Source: Pseudorasbora parva (Eukaryota; Chordata; Actinopteri; Cypriniformes; Gobionidae). Taken from it: 64,000 nt of DNA. The position numbers and the translations under genes are program-made. How positions within the stretch are numbered: position 1 is the stretch's first letter; each line of letters starts with the position of its first letter. The notes beneath the pieces are model-generated. The model saw nothing but the letters and a program-made list of their open reading frames with translations, ran no database searches and was not told the DNA's origin. This document shows positions 10,373 through 27,819 of the stretch, in pieces. Location of the stretch: positions 31,881,946-31,945,945 of the forward strand of contig NC_090186.1 of NCBI RefSeq assembly GCF_024679245.1. The letters run 5' to 3'.

Positions 10373-12078
10373 ATCAAACTGGTTAGATTTTCACTGAATA
10401 ACAACTTAAATTTTAGCCCATTCCTAAGACAGTATTGAATATTCTGTTAAATGTCTCCTTTGGTGTGTCCTTGAATAAAGAAAGTTGTGCAGGTTTGTAA
10501 CAACATGAGGGTGCATATCAAAGTGAGTAAATAATTTCAGGCATAAATTTCAGGAAAGATGCTTTCAAAAGTGTTACTTCAATAATCATATTTGGAAGGT
10601 TTTCTTTCTTTCAAATAAGGCTCAAATGTACACTTCAAAAGGATTATGGTAAGTTTTGTAATTTAAAGTCCTCGTTCTTATAACTGTTTATTCTGTAAGC
10701 TCTTTTAATGTAAATGAACTGAGGAGCTGAGAGACAGACAACTGATTCCTCATGCGCAGGTTTATCTCTGTATACCTCACAGGTTACGCAGGTGGTTTAC
10801 AAAATGTCATTTTCATCAACTAAAAGAGTCCAATTAATCAACGTTTCTGTGAAATAGCTGTTTGGATATCCAAAATTTCCGTATTACTCTCAGGTGCTCT
10901 ATTAATTTTGACACTCAAAGTAAAAGGAGCTACTGAGTCATAGTCCTCATCAAGCAGAATGCCCAGAGGTATTAGGACAAAAATGAGAGTGGAGAAATGT
11001 TCCACCTTTAGATAAGTTTGAAGAAGAAAAAATAAACAACAAAACAGTGAAATTAAATTGTTTTCTTTATCACACAGCCCTAAGTTACAGTGAAGAAGCA
11101 ACAGAGGTTATACACGAGACGTACAGTATAGGAACACCATAGCACAATTATCCCAAAGGAAATTTCACTATTATCAGGTGCCAGTAGCTAATTGTCACAT
11201 AGCGGGAATGATGGGTGAATGTAAATGAAGTGGGGAGTGATGTGCTATAGCAGGCTGCTCTTTTATGGCCTCTGTCAGTGTCCAGCTGTGACGCATTGGT
11301 TCACATTATCAGGAGCTTCATTATGTGAAGTGAATAGAGCATTTATTATGGTGGGTTTCATTACCGAGGCATGGAGATCCAATCAGTGACTGCGCTCTGG
11401 AACCCATTCAAAGAGCTTCTCCCTAAAAGACTGTATTAAACCCCAACCGGGAGCGATCCAGGTGCCAACAGGTTTCTTTGATGTCTTAAGCGAACGCTGT
11501 CAGTGCACGATCTCTGGAGTCTAGCAAAACATTTTAATGTGGTGATTTATTTCCCATTTGGAGAACTGAAGAGCCTAGAATGAAGTGTGACATTAATGTT
11601 GCATAGGAAACATCATGATTAACTGAGTGCATTTATTTAAATAATATTTTGCATTAACGGTCATGTAAATGCCACTTAACTGTAAAAGAGAACCATTAAC
11701 TTTTTATTGCAAATCATCCAATCTCTAGAGTCTATAAAGGCATGTACCTCTGAAGCTAAAAGTCTTCACTTAGATTTTTACATTGTTGTGCTGAGCCCAC
11801 ATTACACCTACCTCATTTCCCCTTGGGAGGCTCTTACTCGCCTCCACACTGCTGAAATCAACTGACAGCTACAAAATATTTGGACAGCAACACCTTTTGT
11901 ACTTTATTTGTACAATTTGTAATTGTGGTATTGCAATTAGAGGCTAAAAGTGCAAACAATCTGCTTTATTTTAAAATATCCTTTTTTTGTTGTTGAAAGT
12001 TTCTTGTACCAAAAAACAGAGAACTGTGTATTCTCATTAAATAAAATGTTGCCAGGGCGATTCTTTTAACAAGAGCTC
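10373..12078. other. Non-coding stretch, possibly with conserved regulatory DNA
   Basis: No exon is seen. Bases about 11130-11600 are free of obvious repeats and carry several ATTA/TAAT cores, the look of a conserved non-coding element; this is inference only. Confidence 0.3.
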
Positions 12079-12082
12079 TTAA

Positions 12083-12310
12083 AGGGGACATATTATGCCC
12101 CTTTTCACAAGATGTAATATAAATCTCCCCAGAATGTGTCTGTGAAGTTTCAGCTCCAACTTCAGTGAAGTTTTCCCCCCCCGATTTTATATCTTGTCGA
12201 ATGTGCCTCTATTTTGGTGTGAGCAAAAACGTGCCGTTTTTCTGTAAGTCTCTTTAAATGCAAATGAGCTACTGCTCCCCGTCCACTTCCAGAAGAGATG
12301 CTTTGCACGA
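12083..12310 (+). repeat. Truncated TTAA-type MITE
   Basis: After TTAA (12079-12082) the sequence AGGGGACATATTATGCCCC, a familiar cyprinid repeat terminus (from memory), opens an element whose other end is not found. Confidence 0.5.
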
Positions 12311-13221
12311 GCTTCAGATTACTCCATCAACAACAAACAGGCAAATCTCACTCAGCCAAAATGGCACATTTGTGGAGTGAGTGCAGCCTTATATGTTTGA
12401 ACTAGAGTCGGACACAGATGGAAAGACTGCACCTGGATGTACATTGATAGTAAAGTTCTGGCCAATAGAACAATTAATTATTATCATGTTGTCATTTAAC
12501 CAATTAATGACTGATATCACAATTTTGGTTGATACCAATAAGACAATTAATTATCATCATGTTATGGTTGTTAGCTGATAAAATTATAAATATTAAAAGT
12601 CTGGCTGATAACAAAAGGATGATTAATTATTTTGTTGTTATGGTCATTAACCGATAAATGGCCTATATCAAAATTCTGACTGATACCAATAAGATGATTA
12701 ATTATTTTCATTTTTTGGCCATTAAATGATAAGTGGCCCATATTAAAGTTGATTACTATTCTATATTTTAAAAAAATATTAAAATAATTGAAATTCCTAA
12801 ATCATTTAAAAGTAAAATTTGGTATCACAGCATTATGACAACGGTATTAAAACTGTATATTAATTCTGAGATTTTTAAAAGAACAAGTTTATGTTTAGCA
12901 ATGTTTATTCAATTATTAGCATTATTTTAAGCACGAAACACCCTTTGTTTCTTATGGATGGATTTGGGTCGGCATAACCTATCCCTCTAAACTGGTTAGT
13001 GTGTTCGTCAGCACTGTTTCTGTAATTTTGTTTTCCACTTAATATTTCTAAACATGTTGTTGCTTTTTCTAATTACAATGATATAGTTTATACCTTGTAC
13101 AAGCCCCTATACAAAGCATAGGACATTTTTGACAAGAATTGTCTCATTGCCTACAGATCTGCCTCCTAATTCCTTCAGTGTTTTATTGGGATCCGTTTCA
13201 CCCATAAATTTGAGTGTATTG

Positions 13222-13281
<60 letters not shown>

Positions 13282-14641
13282 ATGGCTCTGGAAGGTGGTC
13301 TCTGACCCCGCTGCTATCAGCTCCCATCCTCTGCCACTGTGTGCCCACACAACCTCACCTGTGTCACCCACCGGCAGCGCTCGGCTGGTTTATCTCACCT
13401 AACCTGCTTTCTCTGATGCTCGTGCTCTCCTCTTCCCCTCCCACTTCCGTATTTGCTTGCCTGCTCGCTCTCCGTCACGGCTCTCCTTACCTTTCGAGAC
13501 GGGGACCTGTCGGCGCTATCTCAGGATGGGTGTGCGGTGGAAAGGAGTCGTGGCTTGGTGATAATGGAATCCCATTACTGGCTCGTCCGACTCTCACTTT
13601 TCACTTATCTGACTGTGTGCAGACTACCCTTCCCACATAAAAAAAAACACTCAGCATAAATATATCGCACAAAGACTCATTTAATTTGACTCTTAGAGTT
13701 AGGAGAAGCTCAAACCGCAATGCTAGTCGTGACTCGAGTAATCCTTTCAATTCTACTATTTTTGTTTGTTCGCACTATTTTAGAGCGACTGTTTAGTTTA
13801 GACCCATAGAGTCTTTGTTTAAATGCCCCAGTGTCAAGTCTGATGATACACTAGTATGTCAGGAAGTAGGACAGTTCCAATTAAATGACCATTGGCATTG
13901 TCTCTTTGATTGTAATGGTTATGTTACTGAGTGTTATGCCTGAACTCTGAGGTTTTCAAAGTGACGGGTACAAAAAAACAAAAAACCCAGCTCTATTACG
14001 TGTTAAGTAGCAGACGTAAGCAGGATCAGTGACGGAAGTCGTGAGTCTTTATTTAGCAGTATACCAATTATTGAACTCTTGAATTATGTTATTTTCCAAT
14101 TATGTTTGATCCATACAGTACTTTAGGTGAAATGAATCTTTCCATCACAAGTATCTTATAAGAGCACACAGCCTAACAGCATGCAAGCTAAAAATGCTTA
14201 TATTCTACTTAAAATTCTGCCTTGAATCTCTTGTCTACAGCTTCTAATTTCCATTAAGAGATAAGTGGCAACAGTTTGGATAAAGATTAAAAGTTTGATA
14301 AGATGTGGATGTGGAGTCTATGTTAGAGTCTGCAGATACCACTAATTAAAGTGCAGTGTGACTGATATTATGCCTATATATTATAAATCATTTTGTTTTA
14401 TGATGGCAAATGAGATATAAACTTGCATTATAATAAGATATATTGTATAAAACTGCTTAAAATAAAAACATTTTACACAATATTTACTTAGAATTCACTA
14501 CAAAAAAATAAAAAATATATAATTAAAAAAGCTTTTTATGCATTGGCTTTTATTTCTCTTTAGTGCACTCATTAATGGTCCTAGTTAAATAAGTCTCACC
14601 TTAGCACTGCTCTAAAAAAACATCTTGTCTCGGTCCTCCAG
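12311..14641. other. Non-coding (probable elp3 intron)
   Basis: No exon matching the first half of elp3 is found. Bases 12430-12770 repeat an ATTAATTAT/GATAA motif several times (degenerate tandem). Bases 13300-13640 are unusually C+T-rich for this region and open in two frames, but lack splice sites and any recognisable protein. Confidence 0.4.
13225..13278. repeat. (GA)n microsatellite
   Basis: Pure GA dinucleotide run of about 27 units. Confidence 0.95.
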
Positions 14642-17600
14642 GAGTTTTTTGAGAACCCTGCGTTCAGACCAGACGGGCTCAAACTTTACCCTACGCTGGT
14701 GATTCGAGGCACTGGACTGTATGAGCTGTGGAAAACAGGCCGCTATAAGAGCTACTCTCCCAGTGCATTGGTGGACCTGGTAGCACGAATACTAGCATTG
14801 GTCCCACCATGGACTCGCGTGTATCGTGTACAGAGGTAAGAGGGACTTAATGTTACAGTTTTCTAGATGCTACCTTTCAAAATTAAAGTCTAAGGCAGTA
14901 ACTCTAGATCTTGTATTCCATTTAAAATGTGAGAGTAAATGCCCAAATGTTAATTTTTCATCTCTGACCTGTGAATTCATATAGTAAGAAGACCAACAGC
15001 ATATCTAGATGTCAAAGACATGGAGGAAAAGCTAATTCTGAATGATTCTCATGTTATGGCTGATTATTAGTCAATATTAAAATCAATACTACTTTGTATA
15101 AATAAACTAAAATACTAAAACCAATATAATGAGCATTACAGTCAAATATCATTCAATACTATATTTTAATAATAATTAAAAAACAAAACAAAAACGAACT
15201 CTAATATCAGTAACCGATATGGTACCAATGTATCATGCATCCCACATTTTTTATTTATTAAAAACTGAAGCATTTCCTGTTGCCCATATTCATTCTAGTG
15301 TGACAACCTTGTAGTTGTTAAACTGCTTTTAAGAAGGCTGATAACTGTCCTTATTCAGGGATATCCCCATGCCATTGGTGAGCTCAGGGGTGGAACATGG
15401 AAATCTGAGAGAGTTGGCATTGGCCAGAATGAAAGACATGGGCACTGAGGTAACCTTAAATCTTTAATCAATTTGTTTTTCGTATGAATTCATGGCCATT
15501 AATTACAAACCATGTTGTTGACTCATGCAGTGTAGAGATGTACGAACCAGAGAAGTGGGCATACAAGAGATTCATCACAAAGTTCGACCATATCAAGTTG
15601 AGCTGATCCGCAGAGACTATGTGGCTAATGGGGGCTGGGAGACCTTCCTGTCTTATGAGGACCCCGAGCAGGACATTTTAATTGGTCTCCTACGTCTTCG
15701 CCGCTGCTCACCACAGTCCTTCCGGCTCGAGTTGAAGGGTGGCGTTTCCATTGTTCGGGAGCTGCATGTCTACGGAAGCGTTGTCCCTGTCAGCAGCCGA
15801 GACCCCAGCAAGTTCCAGCACCAGGTAAAGACACCTTATATCTGCCAGTAACACACGGCAGAAACTGCTTTAACATGATTTGACATTAATGATGCCTGAT
15901 TCCTCATGAAGGTCTCATTGCCAAAACTTTGAATTATAGCAGTGTGCCTATTTTTGTTCGATTATTTGCTTCTGTTCATTCCTATTCTCCTGCTAATTGG
16001 ATTTTTCGAGAGTTGCGGTGTCATTTCATTTACATTAATGATGGTTAAGAGTGTGGTCACTCTTGGCAGGTTTGGTTCGATTAAAGCAAATCCTGGTGCG
16101 ATTGCTCCGTTTATTACAGTTCATTTAAATAAGTGTGAACCCTGCTGTACACCAAACACTGACCAAAGACATCTAAACAAACCAAAAAGAGGATGTGATG
16201 TCACAGCATGTGACCCTAAAGGTACATAATGCTCAAGCATGCCTGTTTTTTGAACCACCGTCGTCTTGTAGCAGATCTCCATTTGTGTGTGTAACGGACG
16301 GAGGATTTCCTGCCCCTGTTTTGACTCCCTTATACACTTTAACACACAGTGTATGTCATAAGTCTTTTTTTGTTGTTGTTGTTGTTGTTGTTGTTGCTTT
16401 TTGTATCTTTAGGTTCAGTGTTAAAAATGACTTTTTTTTTGGACCAAAAGAACAAATGTAAACACACCCTAGAATTGTGTTGAAAAACCTTTCCTTTGGT
16501 GTGAGAACTGGAGATAAATGTCTAAATTGCCCAGATTTATTTTTTATTTAAGGCCTATTTTTTCATGTATTGTATATAGTCTTACTGACTTGTATTCTCA
16601 TATGTTCTCTTTCACCTCGTGCATTTGTAGGGTTTTGGGATGATGTTGATGGAGGAGGCCGAGAGGATAGCCAGGGATGAGCACGGCTCAAGCAAATTGG
16701 CTGTTATCTCAGGTATCAAATATATTCTCAGCGTTAACTGAAATGGCACTTTCATTTTGTTGGTTGTTCTCTTGCCCTCGCTTGAAAAGAATGAATATGG
16801 AATTTTGACATACACTTCTCCAAATCAACTGCAGGATGGAGATAACAGCAATTGGAAAATAAATGAAAATCTGCATTCATATTATTTTGCCTATGAACAT
16901 TTACTGCATGTCTGACAAACTCAACCGTAGTATATTGGATACCCGAGCAATACCTGAATATATTGGAAATACAGTGAGGTTCAAAAGGCTGATACCACAT
17001 TCTAAGTGTCAGTGGCATTGAAACATTGATATTATGATACTCTCTGGACATAAAAGGGTGATTATTCTTTTTTCTTCAATCAGGGACATTTAATTAGTAT
17101 CGATATTTACAGTACATTGATTGATTACAATAAAAAGTAACTGTTTTTAATTTGAATATACACTAATTTGCCAAAAGTATTGGGACACCCCTCCAAATCA
17201 TTGAGTTCAAGGTCGCTCTCAGGAGCTCCTGTGCCACCGTTGCAATAAGTCCATTCGTGAAATTTCCTCACTACTGAATATTCCACAGTCAACTGTTAGT
17301 GGCATTATAACACAGTGGAAGCAATTGGGAACAACAACAACTCAGCCACGAAGTGGTAGGCCACGTAAAATCACAGAGTGAGGTCACCGCATGATGAGGC
17401 ACAAAGCGCACAGAAGTCGCCAACTTTCAATAGCTACAGACCGCCACACTTCATGTGACCTTCAAATTAGCTCAAGAACCATGCGTAGAGAACTTCATGG
17501 AATGGGTTTCCATGACCGAACAGCTGTAGCCTTACATCACCAAGTGCAATGCAAAGCGTCAGATGCAGTGGTGTAAAGCACTGGACTTTACTGGACCTAG

Positions 17601-18703
17601 AGCAGTGGAGATGTGTCCTCTGGAGGGACAAATCACGCTTCTCTGACTGGAAATCCAATGGACACTGGATTTGCCGGTTGCCAGGAGACCAGTACATGCC
17701 TGACTGCATTGTGCCAAGTGTAAAGTTTGGTGAGGGAGGATTATGGTGTGAGGTTGTTTTTCAGAGGTTGGGCTTGGCCCTTTAGTTTCAGTGAAAGGAA
17801 CTCCTAATGCTTCAGCATACCAAGACATTTTGGAAAATTTCATGCTCCCAACTTTGTGGTAACTTGACTGGCCTGCACAGAGTCCTTACCTCAACCTCAA
17901 AGAACACCTTTGGGATGAATTAGAGCGGAAACAGCGAGCCAGGACTTTTTTCCCAGCGTCAGTGCCAGACTACACAAATGCACTTCTAGAAGAATGGTAC
18001 AACATTCCCATAAACACACTCCTAAACCTTGTGGAAAGCCTTCCCAGAAGAGTTAAAGCTGTTATAGCTGCAAAGGGGGGACCAACTTCATATTAAACCC
18101 TACGGATTAAGAATGGGATGTCATTAAAGTTTATGTGCATGTAAAGGCAGGCATCCCAAAACTTTTGGCAATAAAGTGTATTTTAAAATTGCATTTATCC
18201 CTGTGATGGCAAAGCTGAATTTTAAGCAGCCATTACTCCAGTCTTAAGTGTCACATGATCCTTTAGAAACCATTCTAATATGATGATTTGGTAGCCTAGA
18301 AATCTAGACGCACCCTAGCGGCAGCAAATTTAATTTGCCCGCAAACATCTTGATGTGGGTCTGGCTTGTCAGGCTAATGATTTGGTGCTCAAGCAGAATT
18401 TATTTTATCAACGTTGAAAACTGTTGTGCTGCTTAATAATATAAATCTTTGTAACATTATAAAAGTCTATACTGTTACTTCAGATCTCTTTAATGCATCC
18501 TTGAGAACTAAAATCATGAATTTATTTCAATTAATTTCTCCATGGTTCCTCCAGTAGAGGATGTACCGTTGAACGAATGGTTCTTTTCTACTTTAATTCT
18601 AAATTTTAATCAAATGTTTGTTTCAGGTGTCGGAACGAGGAATTACTACAGAAAAATGGGGTATGAACTGGAGGGGCCATATATGTTGAAAAACCTTTAC
18701 TGA
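14642..18703 (+). CDS. elp3: Elongator complex protein 3, C-terminal exons
   Basis: ELP3 is the catalytic subunit of Elongator, a radical-SAM plus GNAT-fold enzyme that modifies wobble uridines of tRNAs. Five coding exons are present: 14642-14835, 15359-15449, 15531-15824, 16631-16712 and 18627-18703, all with AG/GT borders and matching phase, giving 245 residues before the TGA at 18701-18703. They start at [20 protein letters not shown] and include [20 protein letters not shown] and the acetyl-CoA-binding segment [16 protein letters not shown], ending [14 protein letters not shown]. The full protein is about 548 residues, so the N-terminal radical-SAM half must lie to the left of the window. 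No such exon was found between 6542 and 14641. The fourth window intron holds a Tc1 remnant. Identification is very secure. Confidence 0.97.
17161..18178 (+). mobile_element. Defective Tc1-like transposon in an elp3 intron
   Basis: TA dinucleotides flank ends CACTAATTTGCCAAAAGTAT and ACTTTTGGCAATAAAGTG, which are inverted copies. In between is a decayed transposase: HTH-side [20 protein letters not shown], then after a frame change [10 protein letters not shown] and [14 protein letters not shown], then LDWPAQSP and HLWDELE. The block that should hold the second catalytic Asp (QHDNAPVH in relatives) is deleted, so it cannot be active. It shares its family with 27820-29831. Confidence 0.88.
18185..18470 (-). 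repeat. Dispersed cyprinid-type repeat with a smaller insert
   Basis: The segment CACATGATCCTTTAGAAACCATTCTAATATG recurs in variant form near 38600 (same strand) and as the reverse complement near 7880 and 40460. Bases 18290-18376 are a short foreign block starting TAGCCTAGAAATCTAGAC and ending GTCAGGCTA. Confidence 0.6.
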
Positions 18704-19300
18704 AGCAGAGAGGAATTCGAACCAAGATGGAGAATTTCAGGCAGGACACTGAGTTTAAAGGAAATCTTTACACCCCGCCTATAATTGGACTGGGCATGAG
18801 GATTAGAGGGGGCAAAGAAAACTGTACTATTTTTCTACATGCCAGCCAAAGAGAGTTTTCTGTACGCGTTTTGTTATGAAGACCACGATGCAAGTGTCAG
18901 TGCTTGTTAGAAAGGAACACCATTCTCTCTTGGCCTAAGCTCCCATTTTACAGAGTTCTCTTTCCAGTATACTTGCCAGTGCATTTACTTCTCTGGGTTA
19001 ACACTCATTATTTTTTCGGCACATTATTTTCGGTTTCTATTGACAACACTGGACATAAAAGAGAAAAAAAAACTGGCTCTCAGCTATCCCATTATGAAAG
19101 CGTACATTTTTCATGTGGATTTGGGAGGGAGAAATAATTTATGCTTGCAGCTTAGCACATTTGATTAATCCGCCATTTTTCCTGTTCTGTTAATTCTGAG
19201 GAGAGATTAATTGCATTTTCATGTTTTCTTGGCTTAGCATGGAAAGTGTTCATCTGGTCATTTTTTATTATTAATAAAAGATATTTATCCGGGATTTCAG
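18704..19300 (+). other. elp3: Probable elp3 3' UTR
   Basis: Follows the elp3 stop and ends near an AATAAA at 19273-19278. The transcript end is inferred from this signal only. Confidence 0.5.
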
Positions 19301-21499
19301 TTATTACATGATTTTACATTGTCATTAATCGCATGTTGGCACGAAGGCACGCGATTTGGATGAAGTTGAATAGACATAATACAGCCGTCACTGAACATTC
19401 AAAAGAATTAATGAGTAAGACATCATCTGCGGCGGTCTCCTGTCCGGATTAGATATGAAAAACTGTCACCAGAATGATTGAAATTCAATTGCCTCTATTT
19501 TTGACAGAATGAAAAGTTCACTGGAACTACTCTGCTGCGTTTTAGAGGCTGTCGCCACACCACCAATTTCTGAGAAAGCCGCTCGGCGTGGCGAGACTCT
19601 CCTCATGATATGTCTGCTGATGGGTTTTTACTGCTTCATTTGACATCGCAATACCCGATTATATCGCTATCTCAGCCTGTGAGTCAAGGTGTCAGGCGAA
19701 TGATGACCGACCTCGCTTTAAAGCCAAGCTCAGTCAGATCACACTTGTAAGATGTTTGTCATCAGAGAAATGGCTTCCATTAAACAGCAGTATGTTGTTT
19801 TGCCACCACCCCACAATAAAGTGATGATTTAACAATCGTTGATCTCATAATTTCCCAGCACAGACCCTTTGTTATGACTTTAATGGCTTAATAAACTCAT
19901 AGGTTAAACAATGAACAAAAGCACTATGTCATCGTGTCATCCTAAACCAATCAGCAGCTTTCACTAAATCTCAGGAAGTTTTAACTAGACAATCCCATAC
20001 TGGATTTTGCTAATTAAGCTGGCTCATTGCAGTCATTATTCCTCATGAGTGAAGTCTTACCAATGCAGAATTAATACTGATGTATGTAGCCAAGATGATG
20101 ACCTCAGAGAAAGCTGAGTGCTGCGTTTAGATAATGTGCATATTTCGCCACCGAGGTCAAGATGAGCCATTGCAGCGTTTCATTTGCAAACCAGCGATGC
20201 GTGAGGAAAAGGGCAAAGTGTCTCTAGAGATGGAAATGTCACAGATGAGATCCACTTAGAAGGATTCTCGGATGCATTATATTATTGCCGGTGAGGCTGT
20301 AAGGTTTCGAAACCCTCTGTGACCCTTTAATACGCTTGAAAGTCGTTAATATTCAACTTTGGCATTATTATTGGCTTTCATCAACTCAACACTGAAGTTA
20401 ACTGCTTTGTCTTGATCTTGATCACAGAGATCTGTAGAAAAAAAAGTACTGTCTTGTATCATTTTCTAGACCTGAAACCTACTGAACACAACTTCAAATC
20501 CAGCCACATGCCATTTATATCCATTACAAAGGAAGACTTTAATTTCCTGTAAAAGATGACTCACTTTCCAAAATCAAAAAGCCATTTGATGCATCCTGCC
20601 AAAAAAACCAACTACAAGACTGGCCACTAAAGCGGCAGAAACCAAGATGGTCCTGTCAGTGGAAAACAGACGATCTGAATGATTGATACGTGTGCCATCT
20701 TTCACAGATAAACATTAGAGGAAACCAAATTAGTTCGCCTCCTATCTCAATGATGTACATGCGCCACCAGCTGAGAAACTTCAAAGGTTTCAGTCATTTT
20801 GACTTTCTATAATTATACTGTCCCTCAAGGTGGCGATTTGTGGCGTGACCGTTCTGAATGCACCGTTTCTCGTGTTTTGCTGCGTCTGACAACACGACTG
20901 AAAGGGATTATGACCGGCTATCCTTATAAGCATGAAGGCTGTGTTGTAAGCATGTTTGGACTTGGAAAAGATTATTCACACAATTGTTGCAGTTGTTTCG
21001 TATTGTTCTTTAGTGGTCTTCTAAATAAATACATAAAATAACACTTTTAATAATTAAAAACAGCACAAAATAGAGCAAAAACAGTTAGCAGTTATATTAA
21101 TATGGCTGCATGATATTGAAGGAAAAACACAATATGAGAGGCAATGCAAACCCCAATGCTCAAAATAATTGATTGGCTTGAGTAGAGCCAACTCAAACTG
21201 AACAAATTAGTTCAATCAAATTAACTTTTTGAGTATTTAGAACTTTGAGTAATCAAAACTCTCACAAGTTAAGTAATCTGAACTGGGTTGGAATTTCTAG
21301 TTCCCAGCATGCTTTGCCTTGAAATTCAAAAGGGAGATGCTAAAATTAAGTGTTACATAATGTTATATATTTTTTGTGAAGTATATATTTTTTGTACTTC
21401 AACTTTTATTTATTTATATAGCACATTTAAATGTTGTTACCAAAAGTACTTCAGAAATTGAGAATATAAAAATACACATGCATATAAATAAATATTGTA
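19301..21499. other. Intergenic, low repeat content to about 20760
   Basis: No coding exon is seen. Bases 19301-20760 lack obvious mobile elements, unlike most of the window, and could hold conserved regulatory DNA between elp3 and the kinase; unproven. Confidence 0.35.
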
Positions 21500-21960
21500 A
21501 AAGGTCCCCATAATCAAAAATCCCTTACCTTAAAAGCTGAACTAAAAAGACCTGAAACCTCTAAAGATGGAGCCTGCTGACTCGCCTGCCCGCAAACTGT
21601 ACCACAATTTAGGAGCTACCACTGAAAAAGCACAATCACGCTTTGATGACTTCTTGGACTGAGGACTTGGATTTTGATTTGTTGATTTTATTGACCTAAC
21701 TAATGTGTAAAACCCTGAAAGGTTATCGATATAATTTGGGGACAAATTATGAAGAGCTTTAAAAACCAATAAGACCCTATACTTAACTGGTAACCAATGG
21801 AGAGCGGACAGCACCGGAGTGCTGTCAGAAGCCTGCCTGCAGTATTCTGTACAAGCTTCAGATGAGATGATGGCCAATGACAGATCCCTACATAGAGGGA
21901 GTTACAATAATCCAGTCTGAAAGTAATAAAAGCATGAACAACAATCTCCAAATCTTTGAA
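21500..21960 (-). mobile_element. L2-like LINE reverse transcriptase fragment
   Basis: Two overlapping minus-strand frames together show the typical C-terminal LINE pattern: FRLDYCNSL...LVQNTAGRLL in one (21700-21951) and LSALHWLPVKYRVLLVFKAL...LSPNYI in the other (21542-21877). The frame change and lack of upstream domains show a dead, 5'-truncated copy. Confidence 0.8.
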
Positions 21961-22274
21961 ACTTAGAAAGGGCTTTATTTATTTATTTTATTCTAAAATG
22001 ATAAAAGCTACTTTTTAAAACGTATTTATCAATTGCAATACAGTTGTTATATTTTAATATTGTGCAGCCCTATATACTATACATATAATTCATGAAGCAT
22101 CAAATTGTAACAGATACACAGCACTAAATGAAAATTCAAGGCAAGTAACAAATAAATTATCTATTTTTTTTAACTCTCAATTTCCAACTGGACGACTCTG
22201 TTTGATAACATTAGCTTCATCTTCATGTTATTCAGTGTACAAAGTAGATTGGTTGTTCGCATGCTGCTCTGAGA

Positions 22275-25864
<3,590 letters not shown>

Positions 25865-26099
25865 CCTGGCTAGCAGCCTTTGTTGTTTACTGCATCAAAT
25901 GCAAGATGTGCTGGTGTTCTCAGGTGCTGGGTGTTATTCCATTGTTCTGATAATAGAAGCAAGAAAAAAAAATGTACATAAAAAAATGTATATATGTATT
26001 ATATTTAAACTGTTTTTATATAACTGTTGTCTTATTTTTTTGCATACTGACAGCACTTGAATGTTGAATGAAACTGTTTTGTAAGGATTACTGCATGGG

Positions 26100-26199
<100 letters not shown>

Positions 26200-26269
26200 G
26201 TCCGAAACAGTCCCTCAACTAGACAGCACAATTGTGTTTACAGTTCCTATTAACACGCGATTAAATTGT

Positions 26270-26274
<5 letters not shown>

Positions 26275-26348
<74 letters not shown>
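26275..26348. repeat. (AT)n microsatellite
   Basis: About 37 AT units, 75 bp beyond the previous array. Confidence 0.95.
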
Positions 26349-26351
<3 letters not shown>

Positions 26352-26760
26352 AGTTTTATCTTCCTTTAAAATAACACAGAATATACGCTTTAATTATTAA
26401 ACTGACGTTAACGTTACATTACTTCAGCATTTCTACTGCTGCTTTTTATTAATAATGTGAATAAACTTACCCATTAAATCGCGTCAAATGGAAAGTGTAG
26501 TTATTCAAAAGTTTTCTTGGTCTGTGCTTTGTTTTTTATGCACATATAATTAATATAAAAACGTATTGTCAGTGTGCAATCTAAAAGCACTCATAATACA
26601 ACTTAACGTAAACAGCATTTCCGTAATAACACTTCCGTATTTTTTTAGATCTTCGCGCGTATCGTGGTGTTCTGCGTTTCTATTGGTCAATGCTGTTGTA
26701 GATGACCACGTTCACCAATAAGATACGAGAACGTCAACACCCATTTAAAAGTGACCAGTA

Positions 26761-27312
26761 AAACTCTTCGTCTTGATACAAATCTTTTAAAGGCCGTTTG
26801 GTGTTTGAAAATCAATACATGTTAGTTTTATAATATATTATTAAGTTATGTAATTTAGTTTGTTCTGATAATAACAGTGTAAGCCCATTACACTGATAAC
26901 TGATATAATTTAACCCAGTTAAATTATATCGTTTAGAAAATTATATATTCTGTGAATTCAATTTTCTAAACATAAAATTCTATATAATCATATTTTTGTT
27001 ATAGCTTATGAGTGAGTACATTAAACCACGCAAACGTTCAGACAAGACGCAGCTTTACATAATGAAGAACTGTTCAAGTTCAAGAGCCTATATCAGGCCG
27101 GGGCAAGTTGTCACACGTGTTATGTTATACACTTATACAATTTGTTGGTCTAAACAGTTATTTGAGATTTCAGTACATTTCCTTTTACATTGTTTCTGCC
27201 GAAAAGACTACTGGCAGGTTCCATTATGAATAATGGACATGTTCTGACAAAGCAGTTTTGTTTTTAATTTAGATTTTTAGAGGAAATAGAGGAAAACTAT
27301 GTAATTGGTTTT

Positions 27313-27408
<96 letters not shown>

Positions 27409-27819
27409 TGACAACTAGCTCATGATCTCCCCTATAACTATTGAATCAAGGATTATCCCATTTAAAAAGTCGGATTAAACAGTTATTTTATAGCAAATTT
27501 GTGTTACAAGCTCTAAAATCCCCCATAAAAATCTTAAGTCCTTCCAACTTTTAAAATGTGGTAAAAATCCCTGACACAAGGTACCCCTTTAATGCTTGCC
27601 TAAAGTTACCTAAATGTCAGACACAGATAAGGAAGCCTCATAAGAACATCCCTGACTGTCTGAACAGGCTGTCACTCCCATTCTTTCTCACATTACAAAA
27701 AATACTCAACCAATTATTTTCTTCTTATTTTACTTCTCTGCTAACTTTAGCAGCACCTACATTATGTCTAACTAATTACCAAAGAATTTCTCATTCCTCA
27801 TCCAGTCAGTGTCCTGAGA
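26761..27819. other. Intergenic
   Basis: No gene or transposon end is seen apart from the CTTT array. Bases 26900-26990 contain repeated AATTATAT and TTTTCTAAA blocks in inverted arrangement. Confidence 0.4.
27310..27409. repeat. (CTTT)n microsatellite
   Basis: About 25 tetranucleotide units. The complementary (GAAA)n array occurs at 58131-58242. Confidence 0.95.

Noticed and set aside
12381..12578. Possible CRISPR-like spaced repeats (ATTAATTAT blocks)
   Set aside because: Repeats are degenerate, AT-rich and irregular, and the genome is eukaryotic; this is a decayed tandem repeat.
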